Assembly (NCBI GenBank): GCA_900696575.1
Contig: CAADHD010000027.1
Span: forward strand, 62,001-126,000
Length of the DNA: 64,000 bases
Direction: 5' to 3'
DNA from: an uncultured Bacteroidota bacterium
Lineage (GTDB): Bacteria; Bacteroidota; Bacteroidia; AKYH767-A; OLB10
Below, piece after piece: positions 9,074-17,582 of the stretch (positions are counted from its first letter, which is position 1; each line of letters starts with the position of its first letter). The notes under the pieces were generated by a model. The model had not been told where the DNA came from. It saw nothing but the letters and a program-made list of their open reading frames with translations, and searched no databases. Made by a program: the position numbers and the translations under genes.

Positions 9074-10400
9074 TTACCTGAAGCGGAATATCCAGTTTAT
9101 TATCATGATTACCCTTTGGGTTGTATCAGGCATGTATGGCGGGCCTTCTTATTATCTCGTAGTGCCTGCCAGCCTGATGCTGTTGAGGATGCGAAATATG
9201 CATTCTGAGGTTTTATTCGGATTACTGATTATCACCGTACTTTCCGACCACTGGAAACCGCATTTGCTTTGGGCTTCGAATGTGAAAGACATCTACCTGA
9301 TGATGATGTTTGTAATGTTCCTGTTTAACACCAAAGATTTCAGTTACAAAAACATGGTCATTGGTCCGTTTCTGCCATACCTTATCTGGATTTTTATTCC
9401 GCTGCTGCGAAGCCCCGATGCCTTTGTGGCATTTCAGAAAACCATCAGTACCGTGTTATTTTATTCCATCACTCCGGTGTGGATTATGAAAGCCTTGTCC
9501 GAAGAGAAAGAACATTTTTTGAAAGGAGCTGTACTTACCATGACAGCCTTGCTCTTTTATGGATTATTCATGGCTGTTATCTGGCCCGAATCAGCATACC
9601 TGATGGGAAGATTCAGAGGCGTAACCGGCAATCCCAATTCGCTGGGAATTATCTGCACGGTTTTTTTCGCCATGTTCACCATCATCAATTCCCATTACAA
9701 AGAGATGTTCTCTAAATGGGAAGCAGGTATTATCTATGCCGCCATTCTTCTATCGGTAGTTCTTTCAGGCTCGCGCAATACTATTTTTGCCATTCTTATT
9801 TTTTATTCGTTTGCACGGTTCTTCAAAGTTTCCTACCTGCTAGGCTTTACCGCTGTGGTGGTATTGGCTGTTCTTTATCAGATCCTGATAACCAATCTTC
9901 CGGCTATCATTGCTGCTCTTGGCCTGCAGGAATACATGAGGGTTGAAAATATAGAAGACGGCTCCAGCCGCCTCATTGCATGGCAGTTTACGCTTAACCA
10001 CCTTAAACAGGACTACCTGATGGGGCATGGCATCGGTTACGAAGTGTATTTTTTTCAGACGTATGGTATGGATTTGTTTTTCAAGTATCATGTGGGAAAC
10101 ACGCATAACTCCTGGTTAGCCATTTGGCTCAACACCGGTATTATTGGCCTTATTCTCTATGCAGGGGCATTGATTTACCGCTTTGTTTCCTTCGCTTCGC
10201 ATTCAGTCTATGCCATTCCCATGTTGTACAGCGTTATGTTCTCGGCCACATTCGAATCGTGGCTGGCCGGTGTGCTCAGCCCTTATATCTTGTTAATGCT
10301 GATTACGCTTTCAGTCATTGCTGCACTTGAGCCTGCTACTGTAACAACGAAACAAGAACAGGAAACTCAAACCGGAGTAATACCTGTTTCACCATTATGA
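9066..10400 (+). CDS. O-antigen ligase/Wzy-type polymerase
   Basis: 444 aa with about 11-12 hydrophobic helices. The central part carries the family pattern: GRFRGVTGNPNSLG, then a large outside loop with SSRLIAWQFTLNHLKQ and GHGIGYEVYF, then HVGNTHNSWLAIWLNTGIIG (the conserved His/Asn-rich loop of Wzy_C proteins). Such enzymes polymerise or ligate lipid-linked oligosaccharide at the outer face of the inner membrane. Ligase and polymerase cannot be separated by sequence alone. It overlaps both neighbours (8 and 4 nt), so it is co-translated with two GT4 enzymes. Confidence 0.8.
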   Translation: MIDYLKRNIQFIIMITLWVVSGMYGGPSYYLVVPASLMLLRMRNMHSEVLFGLLIITVLSDHWKPHLLWASNVKDIYLMMMFVMFLFNTKDFSYKNMVIGPFLPYLIWIFIPLLRSPDAFVAFQKTISTVLFYSITPVWIMKALSEEKEHFLKGAVLTMTALLFYGLFMAVIWPESAYLMGRFRGVTGNPNSLGIICTVFFAMFTIINSHYKEMFSKWEAGIIYAAILLSVVLSGSRNTIFAILIFYSFARFFKVSYLLGFTAVVVLAVLYQILITNLPAIIAALGLQEYMRVENIEDGSSRLIAWQFTLNHLKQDYLMGHGIGYEVYFFQTYGMDLFFKYHVGNTHNSWLAIWLNTGIIGLILYAGALIYRFVSFASHSVYAIPMLYSVMFSATFESWLAGVLSPYILLMLITLSVIAALEPATVTTKQEQETQTGVIPVSPL

Positions 10401-11500
10401 ACCGTAAAGTTGTTTTCCTTTCCTGTAATCCTTCCGGATATTTATTCACCTGCATTGAAAGGCTGGTGGATGAACATAAAGTTCAGGCTTTGGTTATTCA
10501 TTATCCTCTGGATAAGGATGCCCCGTTCCAATTAAATACTCAGAAACAAGGAATCCTTTTTCTGGATAAATCATCCTGTACTCAGGAATTGCTGATAAGC
10601 CGCATTCAGGAGTTTAACCCCGATGCGATTTTCTGCAGCGGATGGGCTGATAAAGAATACATGCAGGTTTGCAAAATCATGAAAGGGAAGACAAAACGGG
10701 TTTTAAAGTTTGATAATCCGTGGCGCAGTACACTTAAGCAAAACCTGATGCGCATGATAGGCCCCGTTTACCTTCGAAGATTTTTTGATGCCTGCTGGGT
10801 ATCGGGTCGGCCTCAGAGAGAATATGCACGCAAATGCGGGTTTACAGAAATGGAAATAAGTGAAGGCGGATATTCGGCAAATTATGAGTACTTCCGTCAG
10901 GCTTACCTTAACCACAGAGAAAACAAAATGAAAAAGTTTCCGCACCGCTTTATTTATGTGGGAAGGTATATCCCCATAAAAGGCGTTGACCTGATGTGGA
11001 ATGCATTTTATGAGTTTCAGCAGGAAACGCCCAACGATTGGGAGTTATGGTGCCTTGGCAAAGGTGAACTGCGGCCTCAAATGCCCGATCACCCCGCCAT
11101 TAAAGATTTCGGATTTGTTCAGCCGGCAGAAATGGAAAAATTTGTAGCTGACACGGGAGTGTTTATCATGTCGTCCATCAAAGATCATTGGGGAGTAGCG
11201 GTACATGAATATGCCGCTTCCGGATTTCCTTTGGTTTGCAGCAGCGGTGTGTATGCATATACAGCCTTTCTTAAAAACGGATTTAACGGGTTTGTTCATC
11301 AACCCGGAAATAAAGCATCACTTAAAAAAGCATTAAAGAAAATAACTTCCTTGCCTGATGAACAGCTTTGGGAGATGGGAAACCGCAGCGCTCAATTGGC
11401 CGGCATTATGACACCATCGGTTTGGGCTTCTATTGCCTGGCAGTTTGCCGACAGTAATCAATGGCCGCAGTTCCGCTTTCCGGAAAACCAAACTGAATAA
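10397..11500 (+). CDS. Glycosyltransferase family 4 with Asp in place of the first motif Glu
   Basis: 367 aa, starting in an ATGA overlap with the polymerase gene. The C-terminal donor domain is clear: RFIYVGRYIPIKGVDLMWNAF, then WELWCLGKGELRPQM, then the motif KDHWGVAVHEYAASGFPLV. At the E-x7-E site the first Glu is Asp, a variation seen in some GT4 branches. The N-terminal half (VVFLSCNPSGYLF...) is divergent. It likely adds one sugar of the same surface glycan as its neighbours. Donor and acceptor are unknown. Confidence 0.8.
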   Translation: MNRKVVFLSCNPSGYLFTCIERLVDEHKVQALVIHYPLDKDAPFQLNTQKQGILFLDKSSCTQELLISRIQEFNPDAIFCSGWADKEYMQVCKIMKGKTKRVLKFDNPWRSTLKQNLMRMIGPVYLRRFFDACWVSGRPQREYARKCGFTEMEISEGGYSANYEYFRQAYLNHRENKMKKFPHRFIYVGRYIPIKGVDLMWNAFYEFQQETPNDWELWCLGKGELRPQMPDHPAIKDFGFVQPAEMEKFVADTGVFIMSSIKDHWGVAVHEYAASGFPLVCSSGVYAYTAFLKNGFNGFVHQPGNKASLKKALKKITSLPDEQLWEMGNRSAQLAGIMTPSVWASIAWQFADSNQWPQFRFPENQTE

Positions 11501-11592
11501 CGCATGAGCTGATTTGCATTTTTTCAAACACAATAGCTTATTCAATCGTATGAAATGCCAATTCTGATTTTCTTTGCCAAACCATTTACCGC

Positions 11593-12348
11593 TTGAAAAT
11601 TTCCGTCATCACCATTACTTACAACAGCCAGTTTACGGTTGAAGATACCATTAAATCTGTATTATCTCAGGACTATCCTGATGTGGAATACATTATTGTA
11701 GATGGTTTATCAAAAGATAAAACCATGGAAGTAGTAAATCAATACCGCAACAGAATTTCAAAAATAATTTCGGAAAAAGATAAAGGCCTTTATGACGCCT
11801 TGAATAAAGGAATCGGCCTGGCAACAGGCGATATTGTGGGGATGTTGCACAGCGATGATATTTATGCCAATGAACATGTATTGAGCAGAATTGCTGATGA
11901 GTTTAAACAGCACAGCAATACCCAGGCAGTATATGGCGATCTTGTTTTTGTAAACAGAGCCGACACCCAAAAAATAATGCGCACTTGGACAGCCGGTGCT
12001 TACAACGAAGACGCTTTTCTGCAGGGATGGATGCCGCCACATCCTACTTTTTACATTAAAAAAGAGTGTTACGATAAGTACGGAGTGTTTAATACTTCAT
12101 TGAAACTCTCTGCCGATTATGAACTTATGCTCCGTATGATTCATAAGAACAAAGTCAAGGTAAGGTACATACCGCAGACACTGGTTAAAATGAGAATGGG
12201 CGGAGTTAGCAATGTGAGTTTCTTTGTAAAGCTGAAAGCAAACCTTGAAGATAAATTGGCCTGGAAGCTGAATGACATTAAACCCGGCAAGCTTACCCTT
12301 CTTAAAAAACCCCTGCACAAGCTTTCCCAGTACTTTAAAAGGAAGTAA
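11593..12348 (+). CDS. Glycosyltransferase family 2 (GT-A fold)
   Basis: 251 aa, starting with TTG at 11593: the next codons give KISVITITYN, the exact N-terminal strand of GT2 enzymes, and no ATG is nearby. Further family motifs are EYIIVDGLSKDKT, the metal/nucleotide-binding HSDD (about residues 93-96) and a C-terminal LSADYELMLRMI block. It should move a sugar from a nucleotide donor to a lipid-linked acceptor. It lies 92 nt after the GT4 gene, so it may have its own transcript or belong to the glycan operon. Confidence 0.85.
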   Translation: MKISVITITYNSQFTVEDTIKSVLSQDYPDVEYIIVDGLSKDKTMEVVNQYRNRISKIISEKDKGLYDALNKGIGLATGDIVGMLHSDDIYANEHVLSRIADEFKQHSNTQAVYGDLVFVNRADTQKIMRTWTAGAYNEDAFLQGWMPPHPTFYIKKECYDKYGVFNTSLKLSADYELMLRMIHKNKVKVRYIPQTLVKMRMGGVSNVSFFVKLKANLEDKLAWKLNDIKPGKLTLLKKPLHKLSQYFKRK

Positions 12349-12373
12349 ATCAACACAAACATTTTTACTGCTG

Positions 12374-12381
12374 TACTTTTG
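12374..12381 (+). promoter_or_regulatory. Putative Bacteroidota -7 box (TACTTTTG)
   Basis: TAnnTTTG match 14 nt upstream of the deaminase ATG at 12396. No clear -33 element. Confidence 0.4.
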
Positions 12382-12395
12382 GCAGCCTTTAAGAT

Positions 12396-12878
12396 ATGGC
12401 TGTACCCACCTTTGATGAGATTTATATGGAGCTGGCGTGGAATCTTTCGCGTAAATCGCATTGCGTTAAAATTAAAGTAGGGGCAGTGCTTGCCCGCGAT
12501 ACACGCATCATCTCGCTCGGTTACAATGGACCTCCTGCCGGTACCCATAACTGCGATGAACGCTGGCCCGAAACCGGTTGCCCGCGCGATAGCAAAGGCG
12601 GTTGCTCTTTAGCCATCCATGCAGAGCAGAATGCCATCATTTATGCTGCTAAAAACAAATCTACCATTGAAGGCTCGGTACTTTATGTTACGCTTTCACC
12701 CTGCCTTGCCTGCGCCCGGATTATTTACACTTCAGGAATTAAAAAAGTGCTTTTTCTTCAATCCTATGCAAAGTATAAGGACATTCAGGCAGATGAAGGC
12801 GTGGATTTTTTAAGGCAATTCGGGGTAACCGTAGAACAGTTTGTTCCTTCATCTCTTAAACCACACGTCAGTTTTTAA
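12396..12878 (+). CDS. Deoxycytidylate (dCMP) deaminase, ComEB-like
   Basis: 160 aa, the usual length. Zinc ligands and proton shuttle are visible: HAE at residues 75-77 and SPCLACARII at 101-110 (Cys103, Cys106). The extra Cys/His-rich insert before HAE (HNCDERWPETGC at 51-62, then GGC at 68-70) is typical of dCMP deaminases and absent from tRNA adenosine or cytidine deaminases. It converts dCMP to dUMP for thymidylate synthesis in the cytoplasm. It is followed 8 nt later by the CtpA-type protease gene, a pairing that suggests co-transcription without an obvious functional link. Confidence 0.88.
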   Translation: MAVPTFDEIYMELAWNLSRKSHCVKIKVGAVLARDTRIISLGYNGPPAGTHNCDERWPETGCPRDSKGGCSLAIHAEQNAIIYAAKNKSTIEGSVLYVTLSPCLACARIIYTSGIKKVLFLQSYAKYKDIQADEGVDFLRQFGVTVEQFVPSSLKPHVSF

Positions 12879-12886
12879 CCAATTCC

Positions 12887-14494
12887 ATGATTCATAAAAA
12901 ATACCTGCCGCTTATCATCTTCGGCATGCTGGCCATCGGAGTTTTTCTGGGCGCGCGTTTGAATACTACCTTTATTCAAAGCAAAACATTCTTTACTTCC
13001 CGAAGTACTCAGTTTAACAAGCTTTCTGAAATCATCAGCTACATTTCCAATGAATATGTTGACACCATTGATCAGAAAACACTGGTGGATAACAGCATTG
13101 AAAAAATTCTCCAGCAACTTGACCCGCACAGCTCTTACATACCGGCAGAAGATTTACAGGCCGTTAATGAATCGCTCGAAGGAAATTTTGAAGGCATAGG
13201 CATTGAGTTTTATATTCTTGAAGATACTATCATGGTGGTAAGCGCTATTTCAGGAGGGCCTAGCGAAGCGGTGGGAATACTTCCGGGAGACAGAATTGTA
13301 AAAGTGAATGAGGAGATTGTGGCAGGAGTCGGCATTTCAAACCGCGAAGTACTGCAGAAATTACGCGGTAAAGGCGGAACCGAAGTTACCGTGCAGATTG
13401 CCAGAAGGGGGTTAAAAAAATTGCTGCCGTTTAAAATCGTAAGAGGTAAAATACCCATCTACTCGGTGGATGTTGCTTACATGATTAATGACTCCACAGG
13501 ACTTATTAAAATTAGCCGATTTGCTGCCACCACTTTTGATGAGTTTAAAAAAGCGCTTGCAGACCTGCAGGCCGAAGGAATGAATCATCTCATTCTTGAC
13601 TTGCGCGGCAACCCGGGCGGATACCTTGATGCTGCCATCCGTATGGCTGATGAGTTTTTGCCTGACAGAAAACTAATTGTTTATACCGAAGGCAAATCAC
13701 GCCCGCGCACCTCTTACAGCGCTACACGCAAAGGCGATTTTGAAACCGGCAACCTCGCTGTTTTAATTGATGAAGGTTCTGCCTCTGCCAGCGAGATTGT
13801 TGCAGGCGCTGTTCAGGATTGGGACCGCGCTGTCATAATCGGTCGCAGAACTTTCGGAAAAGGATTGGTTCAGGAACAAACAGTTTTTCCTGATGGCTCT
13901 GCCCTTCGGCTAACCATTGCCCGTTACTACACCCCTACCGGAAGAAGCATTCAGAAACCTTATTCAGGCGGATACGAAGATTATCTGCGCGAAATACAAA
14001 ATCGAGCATCGCATGGCGAACTTGAATCGGCTGACAGCATTCACTTTACCGACACCTTAAAATATACTACACCCGGTGGCAAAACGGTTTATGGTGGCGG
14101 AGGCATAATGCCTGATTATTTTATTCCGCTCGATACTTCTGTTTATTCCGAATACCTGCAGCAAGTGATTGCCAACGCTGTCATCAGCCAGTTTGCCTAT
14201 GATTATGTTGACAAAAACCGCAAAGCGCTTGATGGCTATACTTCCGTTAAGCAGTTTATCAACACTTTTTCGGTCAACGAACAGTTTATGAGGGAATTTG
14301 TAAAGTATGCACAAACGAAAGGAGTTAACCACGATGAGAAAGGATTAAAAATTTCAGGAAGCCTTATCAGCATGCAATTAAAAGCAAACATTGGCAGGTT
14401 ATTGTTCCGAAATGAAGGATTTTTTCCGGTACTCTATGAAAATGATCCTTCGGTTATTAAAGCGGTACAGGTATTTGCCGGAGAAGAGAACTGA
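12887..14494 (+). CDS. C-terminal processing peptidase, S41 family (CtpA-like)
   Basis: 535 aa. One N-terminal hydrophobic helix (about 7-22) anchors or exports the protein to the periplasm. The PDZ domain is at about 100-185 (GIGIEFYILED, LPGDRIVKVN). The protease domain has LDLRGNPGGYLDAA, the nucleophile motif GSASASEIVAGA (Ser within 298-302) and the general-base Lys325 in RTFGKGLVQE, giving the Ser-Lys dyad. It should trim or degrade envelope proteins from their C-termini. The C-terminal extension (about 370-535) is typical of Bacteroidota members. Confidence 0.9.
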   Translation: MIHKKYLPLIIFGMLAIGVFLGARLNTTFIQSKTFFTSRSTQFNKLSEIISYISNEYVDTIDQKTLVDNSIEKILQQLDPHSSYIPAEDLQAVNESLEGNFEGIGIEFYILEDTIMVVSAISGGPSEAVGILPGDRIVKVNEEIVAGVGISNREVLQKLRGKGGTEVTVQIARRGLKKLLPFKIVRGKIPIYSVDVAYMINDSTGLIKISRFAATTFDEFKKALADLQAEGMNHLILDLRGNPGGYLDAAIRMADEFLPDRKLIVYTEGKSRPRTSYSATRKGDFETGNLAVLIDEGSASASEIVAGAVQDWDRAVIIGRRTFGKGLVQEQTVFPDGSALRLTIARYYTPTGRSIQKPYSGGYEDYLREIQNRASHGELESADSIHFTDTLKYTTPGGKTVYGGGGIMPDYFIPLDTSVYSEYLQQVIANAVISQFAYDYVDKNRKALDGYTSVKQFINTFSVNEQFMREFVKYAQTKGVNHDEKGLKISGSLISMQLKANIGRLLFRNEGFFPVLYENDPSVIKAVQVFAGEEN

Positions 14495-14528
14495 ATACTA
14501 AATTTTTTATAAACCAGTAATTTTTTTT

Positions 14529-15620
14529 TTAAACCTCGCTCATACTGCTTAAAGCAGAGCTTCTTCCGGTAATTTTATCACGCAGGTAAGCCACCCTTTT
14601 TACAAAGTACGTGTTAAGGGTCAGCATGGTCATCAGAATTGAAATAATGATGAAATAGTTAATGTGGATAAAGCGGAATTGCTCCTGAAAAAGAATAAGC
14701 GAAAGATTAAACACCAGAAGAATAAAACAAATGCCGTTGTGTCCGAAATGCTGTCGGCCAATCATGTGATGCAAATGATTCCGGTCTGGTTTCATGGGTG
14801 AATCTCCTGACACAACACGAATAACTACTACCCGGATAAGATCATAAGACGGGATAAACAGTACGGAATAAACAAATGTCAAGGAGGCAGATTCATTCAA
14901 GTCATGCACTACAGGATTGATATTTATAATCATAATACCCTGAATAATGAGCAGAAAACCAACGGTAAGTGAGCCGGTATCTCCCATGAAGATGCGGGCG
15001 GGATGTTTGTTCAGATAAAGGAATCCCAGCAGCGCACCGGTTAGGCAAATCGAGAGTAGTGCAAGATCTCCCTGCCCGCTCCGGAATGCCATAACTCCGA
15101 ATATAAAAGATGAAACAGCACCAAGCGATCCGGCCAATCCATCAATACCATCAATAAAATTAAAGGCATTTACAAAAAACACAATCACCAGCATGGTGAA
15201 TGCAACGGCATACGCTTCCGGCAACTGATAAATGCCGAGAAAACCGTGCAGGTTGGTTATGACCACACCGTTATAGCAAACTATAAATGCGGCCACTATC
15301 TGCATAATAAATTTTTTGAATGGAGGAAGATTCAGCAGGTCATCAAAGAAGCCCGTGAAGAACATGATACAGGCTGCGGCAAGCACAGCATGAGTTTGAG
15401 TAAAGTCATGAAATCCGCAGAAAAGAAGAAAGGTGATAACCAATGCAGAAAAAATTCCGATGCCTCCCATATTGGGAGTTGCATCAAGGTGGTGTTTCCG
15501 CGAATCGGGTTTATCAAACAAGTGCCAGTTCATACTGGCTTTAATCCACAGTCCTGTGGTAAAAACTGCAATAACGAATGCGGTTGCAAAGGGTAAACTG
15601 ATTAGCAAAAAATCTTTCAT
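14529..15620 (-). CDS. Undecaprenyl-phosphate sugar-1-phosphate transferase (WecA/MraY family)
   Basis: 363 aa, about 11 membrane helices. Family motifs occur in order: KPDSRKHHLDATPNMGGIGIF, FFTGFFDDLLNLPP (Asp pair for Mg2+), FNFIDGIDGLAGSLG (nucleophile region), GDTGSLTVGF, and the HLHHMIGRQ loop of WecA-type enzymes that distinguishes them from MraY. It loads the first sugar-phosphate on undecaprenyl phosphate for O-antigen or exopolysaccharide synthesis. The gene starts 3 nt after the stop of the PorP-OmpA gene, so it is the third gene of that operon. Confidence 0.85.
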   Translation of the reverse strand: MKDFLLISLPFATAFVIAVFTTGLWIKASMNWHLFDKPDSRKHHLDATPNMGGIGIFSALVITFLLFCGFHDFTQTHAVLAAACIMFFTGFFDDLLNLPPFKKFIMQIVAAFIVCYNGVVITNLHGFLGIYQLPEAYAVAFTMLVIVFFVNAFNFIDGIDGLAGSLGAVSSFIFGVMAFRSGQGDLALLSICLTGALLGFLYLNKHPARIFMGDTGSLTVGFLLIIQGIMIININPVVHDLNESASLTFVYSVLFIPSYDLIRVVVIRVVSGDSPMKPDRNHLHHMIGRQHFGHNGICFILLVFNLSLILFQEQFRFIHINYFIIISILMTMLTLNTYFVKRVAYLRDKITGRSSALSSMSEV

Positions 15621-15623
15621 GGG

Positions 15624-17579
15624 TTATCTGATAATGTTAATCTCCACTCTCCGGTTTCGTGCTTTGCCGTATTCTGTGCCGTTTTCCATCAAAGGCATTG
15701 TTTCGCCATAGAATACCGCTTTAATTCTCTTCTCGCTTACTCCCTGTCCGGTGAGATAGCGTTTTACCGTGTTGACACGTGCTTCCGATAATCTCATGTT
15801 ATGCAAGTCATCGCCTTCGCTGTCAGTATGACCCGTAAGGATGATGGTGCTGTTCGGATATTGATACATCACATCAATGGCATATTCAATGATGTCATAA
15901 ATGTCAGGAGTGCGGATAATGGCTTTTCCGGTTTCAAATTCAATATTTCTGAACTGTTTGAGTAGTTGTGACTTATCTGCCGCAAACGATTTAGCCGGAC
16001 AGCCATTCAGTTCTGCCAAACCAAATTCCATCGGGCATAAGTCTTTATGGTCCACCAAACCATCTGCGTCAGAATCCGGACATCCTTTAGTAGCTGCGCT
16101 TCCTTTAATATAAGGACATTCATCCTCCTCATCAGCAATGCCATCTCCGTCAATATCTTTAATACGAAATGCAGCAACTTTTTTGTCTTTGCCTAATGCC
16201 GGTTTGGTTTCTTCCGTTTTTGCAGGCGTTACTGGTGCTGGCGATTCGGTTTTCGCTGTAGTGTTTTCTGCAATGGCTTCTTTAGCCGGTAATGATTCTG
16301 TAACAGGAGTAACTGCTTTCGATTCTGATATTGTTTTTGCAGTATCAGTAATTGCAGCAACAGGAGCTGTTTCAGTTGCAACGGGAGAAACTGCAGGAGG
16401 AGTAGCAACAGCAGGTACATTGACCGTAGTGTTTGTTACGGGCGAAGCAGAGGCAATAACTTTTTCTGCATTTCCGAACGGAGAAACCTGTGCAGGTTTT
16501 TCAGCAATAGACATTTCGCTTGCCGGATTATGGATCATCGGCATTCCCGTATTAACAGGCGCTTTCTGAACCTTTGCAGGTTTAGTATTTGCTTTTTCTT
16601 TAGGTTTTGGCAAGTCTTCCGCTTTGCTGATTTTACGTTTCGGTATGTAACTCAAGGTAACTTCAAAACCGCCTTTTCCTCCGGTAGCTTTTTTCAGGGA
16701 TGAAGTATTGATGTCATAACTTGTTCCTATAAACAGGTTGCTGATCTGATAACCTGCATAAGCAATCAATGCATCATTATTGCGCGCCATCATTCCAAAC
16801 TGAAGTTTATTCAGATTAGGAAGAAGATAATTCATCATTACTCCTGCATACAGTTCATGATGATGATCCTGAATCATCACTACTGAAATTGGCTTCAGTT
16901 CCGTTTTTTCCGAGAGTTGAATGCCTGCACCGAAATGATAGGTTTGCCTTACAGGTAAGGTGTTGTTATCAACAAAAAATGTTTCTTTCGGCTTGTTGAT
17001 GTGAGAAAAGGCTATACCGCCAAAAGGTTTGAATTTTATTTTACGGCTGGTCAGTCCGCGTTGATACATCATTCCAAAACCCAGATCAGGCCTTATGATA
17101 CCGGTGTTATAGAATAATTCACCTGACGGAAGCGATGGGTCATAACCTGCATCTTCCATAAACTGGCTGTCGAATGTCAGATTAGAAGGATTGAAACTTT
17201 TCTGAAACATTCCTGCCTGTACAGCACATGATATTTTGCCGTAAGTCCCTGCAGGAATATGATAAGCAAGATTTCCATTAAGAAAAAGCTGATTCATGCC
17301 GGCTGATCCTGCCCCGTTTTTAATCACACTTAATCCGAAGCCGAATCTCCCTACGGCTTTATCAATCATAAAACCCTGAGTAGAAAACGGGCTGGATACC
17401 GATGCCCATTGATTTCGATAAACTGCCGTTGCGCGTAGGTGTTCAAGTCCGTTTCCTGTGTGAGCCGGATTAAGGTACACCGGTAAATTTTGATACTGCG
17501 AAAAGTGCGGATCCTGCGCCATCAATGCATGAGCAGTACAGAAAAGCAGCGTAAGTATTTTTTTCAGATGCGCTTTCAT
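15624..17579 (-). CDS. PorP/SprF-type barrel fused to TSP3 repeats and an OmpA domain
   Basis: 651 aa with signal peptide ending ALMAQD. The PorP/SprF part (about 22-312) shows the family start DPHFSQYQNLPVYLNPAHTG and YRNQWASVSSPF. A Pro/Thr/Ala/Lys linker follows (about 313-465), then thrombospondin type 3-like calcium motifs (DIDGDGIADEEDECP, DSDADGLVDHKDLCP; 474-528), then an OmpA-like peptidoglycan-binding domain (540-651) with LTGHTDSEGDDLHNMRLSEA and RNRRVEI. PorP/SprF proteins are outer-membrane partners of type IX secretion, needed especially for type B cargo. Here the peptidoglycan anchor is on the same chain. It follows the adhesin gene by 3 nt. Confidence 0.9.
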   Translation of the reverse strand: MKAHLKKILTLLFCTAHALMAQDPHFSQYQNLPVYLNPAHTGNGLEHLRATAVYRNQWASVSSPFSTQGFMIDKAVGRFGFGLSVIKNGAGSAGMNQLFLNGNLAYHIPAGTYGKISCAVQAGMFQKSFNPSNLTFDSQFMEDAGYDPSLPSGELFYNTGIIRPDLGFGMMYQRGLTSRKIKFKPFGGIAFSHINKPKETFFVDNNTLPVRQTYHFGAGIQLSEKTELKPISVVMIQDHHHELYAGVMMNYLLPNLNKLQFGMMARNNDALIAYAGYQISNLFIGTSYDINTSSLKKATGGKGGFEVTLSYIPKRKISKAEDLPKPKEKANTKPAKVQKAPVNTGMPMIHNPASEMSIAEKPAQVSPFGNAEKVIASASPVTNTTVNVPAVATPPAVSPVATETAPVAAITDTAKTISESKAVTPVTESLPAKEAIAENTTAKTESPAPVTPAKTEETKPALGKDKKVAAFRIKDIDGDGIADEEDECPYIKGSAATKGCPDSDADGLVDHKDLCPMEFGLAELNGCPAKSFAADKSQLLKQFRNIEFETGKAIIRTPDIYDIIEYAIDVMYQYPNSTIILTGHTDSEGDDLHNMRLSEARVNTVKRYLTGQGVSEKRIKAVFYGETMPLMENGTEYGKARNRRVEINIIR

Positions 17580-17582
17580 GGC

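Noticed and set aside
12141-12548. 135-codon minus-strand frame across the GT2/deaminase junction
   Set aside because: Antisense to two well-supported genes; no family features.
16138-16569. 143-codon open frame on the plus strand, Ala/Val/Thr-rich
   Set aside because: It is the antisense shadow of the repetitive Pro/Thr/Ala linker of the PorP-OmpA gene; no start context or motif.
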